Assembly: GCA_017311185.1 (NCBI GenBank)
Contig: JAESUZ010000753.1
Location: 1,240,001-1,304,000, forward strand
Origin: Proteles cristata cristata
Taxonomy: Eukaryota > Chordata > Mammalia > Carnivora > Hyaenidae
Direction of reading: 5' to 3'
DNA: 64,000 nt
Under the pieces are notes generated by a model. It searched no databases. It was not told the DNA's origin and saw nothing but the letters and a program-made list of their open reading frames with translations. Of the stretch, positions 59,535 to 64,000 are shown piece after piece (position 1 is the stretch's first letter; every line of letters begins with the position of its first letter). Position numbers and translations under genes: made by a program.

Positions 59535-60697
59535 CTTCTGCCCATTTCTTAACTGGATTACTATTTTTGTGTGTGTGGATGCTTGATAACTCTTTTGAGC
59601 CTGGGTTTCCTCCTCTAGAAAATGATGATAACCCACTTGGAAGTACTGTTGGGAGAGGTAGACAGGGCAGGGCACCTTGTACAGAACAAATAGTGCATAA
59701 ATGTAAACTCCCCCAAACCAACTCAGACTGAACTTTTCAGGCATCACTGCCTTTCTGTAGCTGACAGAAGCCCCCATTTCCTCAGCTAAGGTAATGCTAA
59801 GTCAGCACTTCTGGTTTTCAATCTGGCATGTAGGAGCTTTATCATAAGCTGTTTCTTAACAACGAGTAAAAAGATGAACAAAATAAAAATTCAACAGTTC
59901 TTCTTAGATCTCTCAGAGAATTAGGTCAGTCACAAGGCAAACCACTGCACCAAAGACTGGAGAGACAGACAGGCAGAGTCAAAGAATCACATCTTACCAG
60001 AGTAGAAAACCACAAGCAAGAGCCTCCACAGGAGCCAGTACCAGGGTGGGAAACCCTACACTGTACTCGGCAAATTGCAGGAGGCTCAGTGTGGGCAAGT
60101 ATGAGAGATAAAAACCCCAGGGAGAGCCAGGCATAGAGGTGCCCATGCTTTTGTGAGTTTTACCCCTACGAGCTCTACCAGGCCCTCATGGTGAATATCA
60201 GAGAAAAACCCTTTAGTGCTTCTGGCAAGGGGAGCAGGGGACGCAGCCATTTTGAAATACTCCAGAGCCCTTTATTCTTAACAAGGTCTGCTCCCAGAGA
60301 AACTATTTTATTAGAACCTAACCTGCTGGGGTTTTATTAGCACCTGTTCTACCTGGAAGAACAGAAATACCCAATTCCAGCCCCCCACAGCTAGCCTATT
60401 CCACCTAAAGGGGGAAGATTCTGAGGTGCACTGGTGAGCTTCACAGTCCAGGGGCTCACCAACAGACTGAGACCCGACCATAGCACTGTATGTGCTTCAC
60501 AGGATGCTTCCTCTGCCCCCACACCTTACCACTACATAACTAAAAGTTTATTTATTGAGTTTCTTTTACCTAGTACATCATGTCCACTTTTCAACAAAAA
60601 ACTAGAAGACATCCTAAAGGGCAAAAACACATTTGAAAAGCATTAGAGTAAGAGTAATATATGGCAGGATTACTAGACTTATCAGAACAGGAATGTT

Positions 60698-61245
60698 TTA
60701 AATTTATTTATATTTAAATTTACATCCAAGTTAGTTAGCATATAGTGCAACAGTGATTTCAGGAGTAGATTCCTTAATTCCTTAAGCAAAGATAAGAAAT
60801 ACATTCAACTTCACAGGGCACTCGGGTGGCTCAGTAGGTTAAGTATCTGACTTCTGCTCAGGTCATGATCTCATAGTTTGTGAACTTGAGCCCCGCATCA
60901 GACTCCAACACTGACAATGAGGAGCTTGCTTGGAATTCTCTGTCTCTCCCTTTGTCTCTGCCCTTCCCCTTACCCATTTAGCCTATCCCCCCCTCTCTCA
61001 ACCTCTCCAGCAACCCTTTGTTTGTTTTCCATATTTAAAAGTCTCATGTTTTGTCCCCCTCCCTGTTTTTATATTATTTTTGCTTCCCTTCCCTACATTC
61101 ATCTGTTTTGTATCTTAAAGTCTTCATATGAGTAAAGTCATATATTTGTCTTTCTCTGACTGACTAATTTCACTTAGCATAATACCCTCTAGTTCCATCC
61201 ATGTAGTTGCAAATGAATTCTTTTTGATTGCTGAGTAATACTCCA
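60698..61245 (-). mobile_element. Carnivore L1 3' end inside L1M
   Basis: Flanks atcagaacaggaatgtttta (about 60680-60699) and atcagaacaggattttttaa (about 61246) are the target duplication. Inside it, 60784-60970 is foreign (see the separate entry). The remaining L1 reads 'gttagttagcatatagtgca' and 'cagcaaccctttgtttgttt'. Confidence 0.85.
60784..60970 (+). repeat. Copy of 61676-61860 placed inside another L1
   Basis: 187 bp matches 61676-61860 with about five single-base differences and a 2-bp indel. The copy comprises about 29 bp of L1M flank ('aagcaaagataagaaataca') plus the 5' three-quarters of a SINE, without the SINE tail or the right-hand target duplication. Confidence 0.93.
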
Positions 61246-61708
61246 TCAGAACAGGATTTTTTAAAAAAGATGATTAATATGATATGTTGAGAGCCTAAGT
61301 GTAAAAAGTAGACAGCATGCAAGAACAGGTAACGTGCAAAGTAATGCAAGCAAAGAGATGGAAATCCTAAGAAAGAAGCAAAAAGAAATGCTAGGGATCA
61401 AAAACACTAGAACAGAAATGAGGACTGCCTTTACCGAGGCTCATTAGTAAACTGGACATGGCTGAAGAAAAAATATCTGAGCTTGAGGATATGACAACAG
61501 AAACTTCCGAAACTGAAAGGCAAAGAGAAAAACAAAAAATATAATAGAACATTCAAGAACTATGAGACAATTACAAAAGGTGAAATATACAAATATATTC
61601 AAACTGCAAAAAAAAAGAAGATAAAGAAAAAGATCTTGAAAAATGAATGAGGAAAAATACACCTTACCTGTAGAGAAGCAAAGATAAGAAATACATTCAA
61701 CTTCACAG

Positions 61709-61913
61709 GGCACTCGGGTGGCTCAGTAGGTTAAGCATCTGACTTCTGCTCAGGTCATGATCTCATAGTTTGTGAACTTGAGCCCCGCATCGGACTCCAA
61801 CACTGACAATGAGGAGCTTGCTTGGAATTCTCCCTCTCCCTTTGTCTCTGCCCTTCCCCTACTCATGCACGGTCTCTGTCTCTCAAAATAAATAAATAAA
61901 CTTTAAAAAAAAA
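61709..61913 (+). mobile_element. Feliform SINE, the donor of the 60784 copy
   Basis: Complete, with tail aaaataaataaataaacttt and duplication gaaatacattcaactt at 61688-61703 and 61914-61929. Confidence 0.92.
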
Positions 61914-61960
61914 AGAAATACATTCAACTTCTCAAAAAACACGCAAGCAAGAAGAGAGTA

Positions 61961-62028
61961 AAATACTTAGTGTGTATTTACTTTTTTGAAGTATTTACAA
62001 AGTATTATTAAATACACACTAAGTATTT
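61961..62028. repeat. Perfect 20-bp inverted repeat, 28-nt spacer
   Basis: aaatacttagtgtgtattta (61961-61980) is exactly complementary to taaatacacactaagtattt (62009-62028). It interrupts the L1M sequence. Confidence 0.95.
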
Positions 62029-62702
62029 AAAAACTTTAAAAAACTGGAATGCTGTATCCTATGAAATTATCCTTCAAAAGTGAAGGAGAAAAAGACTTTC
62101 TCCAACAAAAACTGAAGGAATTTGTTGCTGGTGGGACTGCCTTGAAAGAAGTGTTAAAAGAAGTTCTCTGGAGAGAAGGGAAGTGATATACATTAGAAAT
62201 TTATATCTACATTATAAAGAAAGGAAGACAGAGAATGAATAAGTGAAGGTAAAATAAAAAATTTTATTTTTCTTATTCTTCATTGATCTAACGATGATAG
62301 TTTGTTCTAAATAATAATAGCAATGATGTGTCAACTAGGGATGCTTATGTGTAAGTGAAATGAATGACAGCAATGATACAAGGGACAGGAGGAAGCATTA
62401 GAAATATTTTGTTATCATTCTCACTGTCTGCTTATTTGAAAGTGGACTTGTATCCTTTTAAATGTATATTGCAAACTCTTGGGCAGCCTGTAAAAAAAAA
62501 AGTTTAAAAAGAAGTATAACTGGTAGACTAAGAAAGGAAAGAAAATTGAATTATTTGAAACCTCAATTAAATGACCTAAGTCTCAGTGAAAACTAAGAAG
62601 GCAGGAAAGGTTTGGAAGTCAAAAATAGGAACAAAGAAAATGGTAACAAATATGGTAGATATTAATGCAACTGTATCAACACTTTAAAAGTCAGTGATCT
62701 AG

Positions 62703-62812
62703 GGGTGCCTAGCTGGCTCTGTTGGAAGAGCATGTGACTCTTGATCTTGGGGTCATGAGATTGAACCCCATGTTGGGTATAGTAATCCATAAAAAAGATA
62801 GATGAACAAACA
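62703..62812 (+). mobile_element. Short tRNA-like SINE monomer
   Basis: Same class as 11015-11128: 'ggctctgttggaagagcatg', 'tgactcttgatcttggggtc', 'gattgaaccccatgttgggt', then an A-rich tail. Confidence 0.85.
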
Positions 62813-62992
62813 AAAAAATGTCATCTAAATATACCAAGTAAAAAAACAGAGATTTTTCTGACTGTATCACAAAATAAGACCCAAATCTATAAGAAACCTA
62901 CTTTAAATATAAAGACACATAAAAACTAATATAAAGAGATGGAGAAAGATATACCATGCTAACACTAACCAAAAGAAAACAAGAGTAGCTAT

Positions 62993-63163
62993 GAGTGTCT
63001 GGGTGGTTCAGTAGGTTGAGTGTCTAACTCTGGATTTCAGCTCAGGTCATGTTCTCAGTTCCTGATTTTGAGCCCTGCATCAGGCTCTGTGCTGACAACA
63101 CAGAGCCTGCTTGGGATTCTCTCTCTCCCTTTTTCTCTGCCCTTCCCCCACTCTTGCGCTCAT

Positions 63164-63195
<32 letters not shown>

Positions 63196-63216
63196 AAAAT
63201 AAGCATTTTTTAAAAA
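62993..63216 (+). mobile_element. Carnivore SINE inside L1M
   Basis: Perfect duplication agagtagctat (62982-62992 and 63217-63227). Expanded (CT)n at 63165-63195. Confidence 0.93.
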
Positions 63217-63345
63217 AGAGTAGCTATATTAATTTCAGACAGAGCAGACTTAAGAGCAAGGAAATTTATCAGGGATAAAGAAGGGCATTACATAATGATA
63301 AAGGAGTCAATATTCCAAGAAGACCTAACAGTCCTTAATGGGTAT

Positions 63346-64000
63346 CCACCTAACAACAGAATGGATACAGGCTCACTGTCCACCCGGGTCCTTGATCCCA
63401 CCCTTTCCATCTCCCTAGGACCTTGTTCCATTAACGGGTATTGCTTCATCTTTCTCAAGGCTCTCATCCTCAGCGTATCTTTCTTTTTCTCTAACAACCC
63501 AATATCCCTGCTTTGAAGGAAAAAGGAGTGATCAACAGTGCCACGTGTCATAGGAAAACCAAGTGGGATACTTTCTTCTCCCCTTTCCTTCAACACCAAA
63601 TTTGGTAAAAGAAAAGTCATTTCCCCTGTTCCCATTACTTCACCTGTAAACCAGCTTCTGCCTATACTGCTTCTCTAAGAGACTGTTAAAAATCATTTCA
63701 TTACCACCAAGTCAGGAGGGCATTTACAATGTATGGAGTCCAACACACTGATGGCACATTCTGCTGTCTTAAAACTCTTGGGTCCCTTGGCTTATCTCTA
63801 TGGCCATTATATCTTTGCCTCCTCCCCCCATCACGGTTTGTGATGTGAGAGGAGCCTGGAGAATGGGCATTATAGAGCAGGTTAGGTGTTTTGACTTTAT
63901 TCGAAGCACCATGGGAAGCTTTAAAGAGTTGTTTTGTTTTGTTTTCTTTGCTTTGTTTTGTTTTGTTTGTGGCAGGGGTATATGAGAGAGGAGCAGGACA
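63346..64000. other. Unique stretch to the window end
   Basis: Nothing recognised except a (TTTTG)n tract at about 63930-63969. The frame at 63288-63635 (minus) spans the L1M boundary and is not called. Confidence 0.4.

Larger units (their letters stand above)
58210..59600 (-). mobile_element. Carnivore L1 3' end, interrupted by nested SINEs
   Basis: Runs from 'acattctagttagttaacat' through the 3' untranslated region and ORF2 end to 59105, then resumes at 59535 ('cttctgcccatttcttaact'). Possible duplication 'ttgataact' at 58192 and 59583. Minus-strand frames at 58543-58764 and 58861-59091 are ORF2 C-terminal pieces separated by frameshifts. A (GT)n run at 58629-58651 expanded inside it. Confidence 0.85.
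59880..63345 (+). mobile_element. Old L1M 5' half, carrying at least four later insertions
   Basis: Segments 59880-60697, 61246-61708, 61914-62702, 62813-62992 and 63217-63345 read in order as one L1M: 'aggagccagtaccagggtgg', 'tagtacatcatgtccacttt', 'aagatgattaatatgatatg', 'tccttcaaaagtgaaggaga', 'ttaatttcagacagagcaga'. No long open frame remains. The edges at both ends are approximate. Confidence 0.75.
53124..64000 (+). other. Downstream intron, running off the window (phase 0)
   Basis: It begins gtaatt after codon 56 of the visible coding segment. No acceptor with a plausible coding exon is seen before the window ends. It contains L1M, MIR, L2 and hAT remnants and the nested L1/SINE stack at 58.2-63.3 kb. 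Confidence 0.6.

Noticed and set aside
1..64000. CRISPR arrays, operons, prophage, toxin-antitoxin or other microbial defence systems
   Set aside because: The sequence is mammalian intron with carnivore SINEs and L1s; its direct repeats are dispersed retroelements, not spaced arrays.

Overview
This window is nuclear DNA from a cat-like carnivoran (Feliformia, most plausibly a felid). It carries several dozen copies of the carnivore tRNA-Lys-derived SINE whose 5' end reads GGGGCGCCTGGGTGGCT, together with carnivore-type L1 3' ends and the older eutherian background (MIR, L2, MLT1, MER5A, L1M). The species cannot be fixed by reading alone. Nothing bacterial, viral or plasmid-like is present.

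The protein-coding content that can be defended is two short internal exons of one plus-strand gene: 43979-44069 (91 bp) and 53047-53123 (77 bp). They have canonical AG/GT borders and join in frame into a 56-residue, acidic, Ser/Thr-rich, probably disordered segment. I do not recognise the gene. The rest of the window is intron of that gene: at least 44 kb upstream (phase 0), 8,977 bp between the exons (phase 1), and at least 10.9 kb downstream (phase 0). Part of the left end could be intergenic if the gene starts inside the window, but no promoter or first exon is visible.

Layout. 1-10 kb: SINEs, including two stacked on one target site (5.4-5.9 kb), a GT microsatellite and MIRs. 10-14 kb: L2, an old L1M 5' region with nested SINEs, and a GATA microsatellite. 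14-27 kb: MLT1 LTR, L2, MIR, young SINEs and long unique stretches. 27.9-30.5 kb: a twin-primed (5'-inverted) carnivore L1 abutting a Tigger-like DNA transposon. 31.4-33.3 kb: a young L1 with an open ORF2 C-terminus, two SINEs and an L1MB-type end. 33.4-39 kb: largely unique, with MER5A, MIR and a strong G-quadruplex motif. 39.4-42.9 kb: an L1M remnant split by a 1.9-kb carnivore L1. 44-53 kb: exons with L1, L2 and a second, very young twin-primed L1. 54-58 kb: L1M, MIR, a hAT element and a long L2. 58.2-63.3 kb: a deeply nested L1/SINE stack that contains a 187-bp templated duplication and a 20-bp perfect inverted repeat.

The most unusual signals are structural: the local copy of an L1-flank-plus-SINE segment into another L1 (60784-60970 from 61676-61860), two independent twin-priming L1 insertions, two hairpin-forming inverted copies inside retroelements, and a burst of one recent SINE subfamily with perfect target duplications. 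Most other open reading frames are chance frames or retroelement relics.
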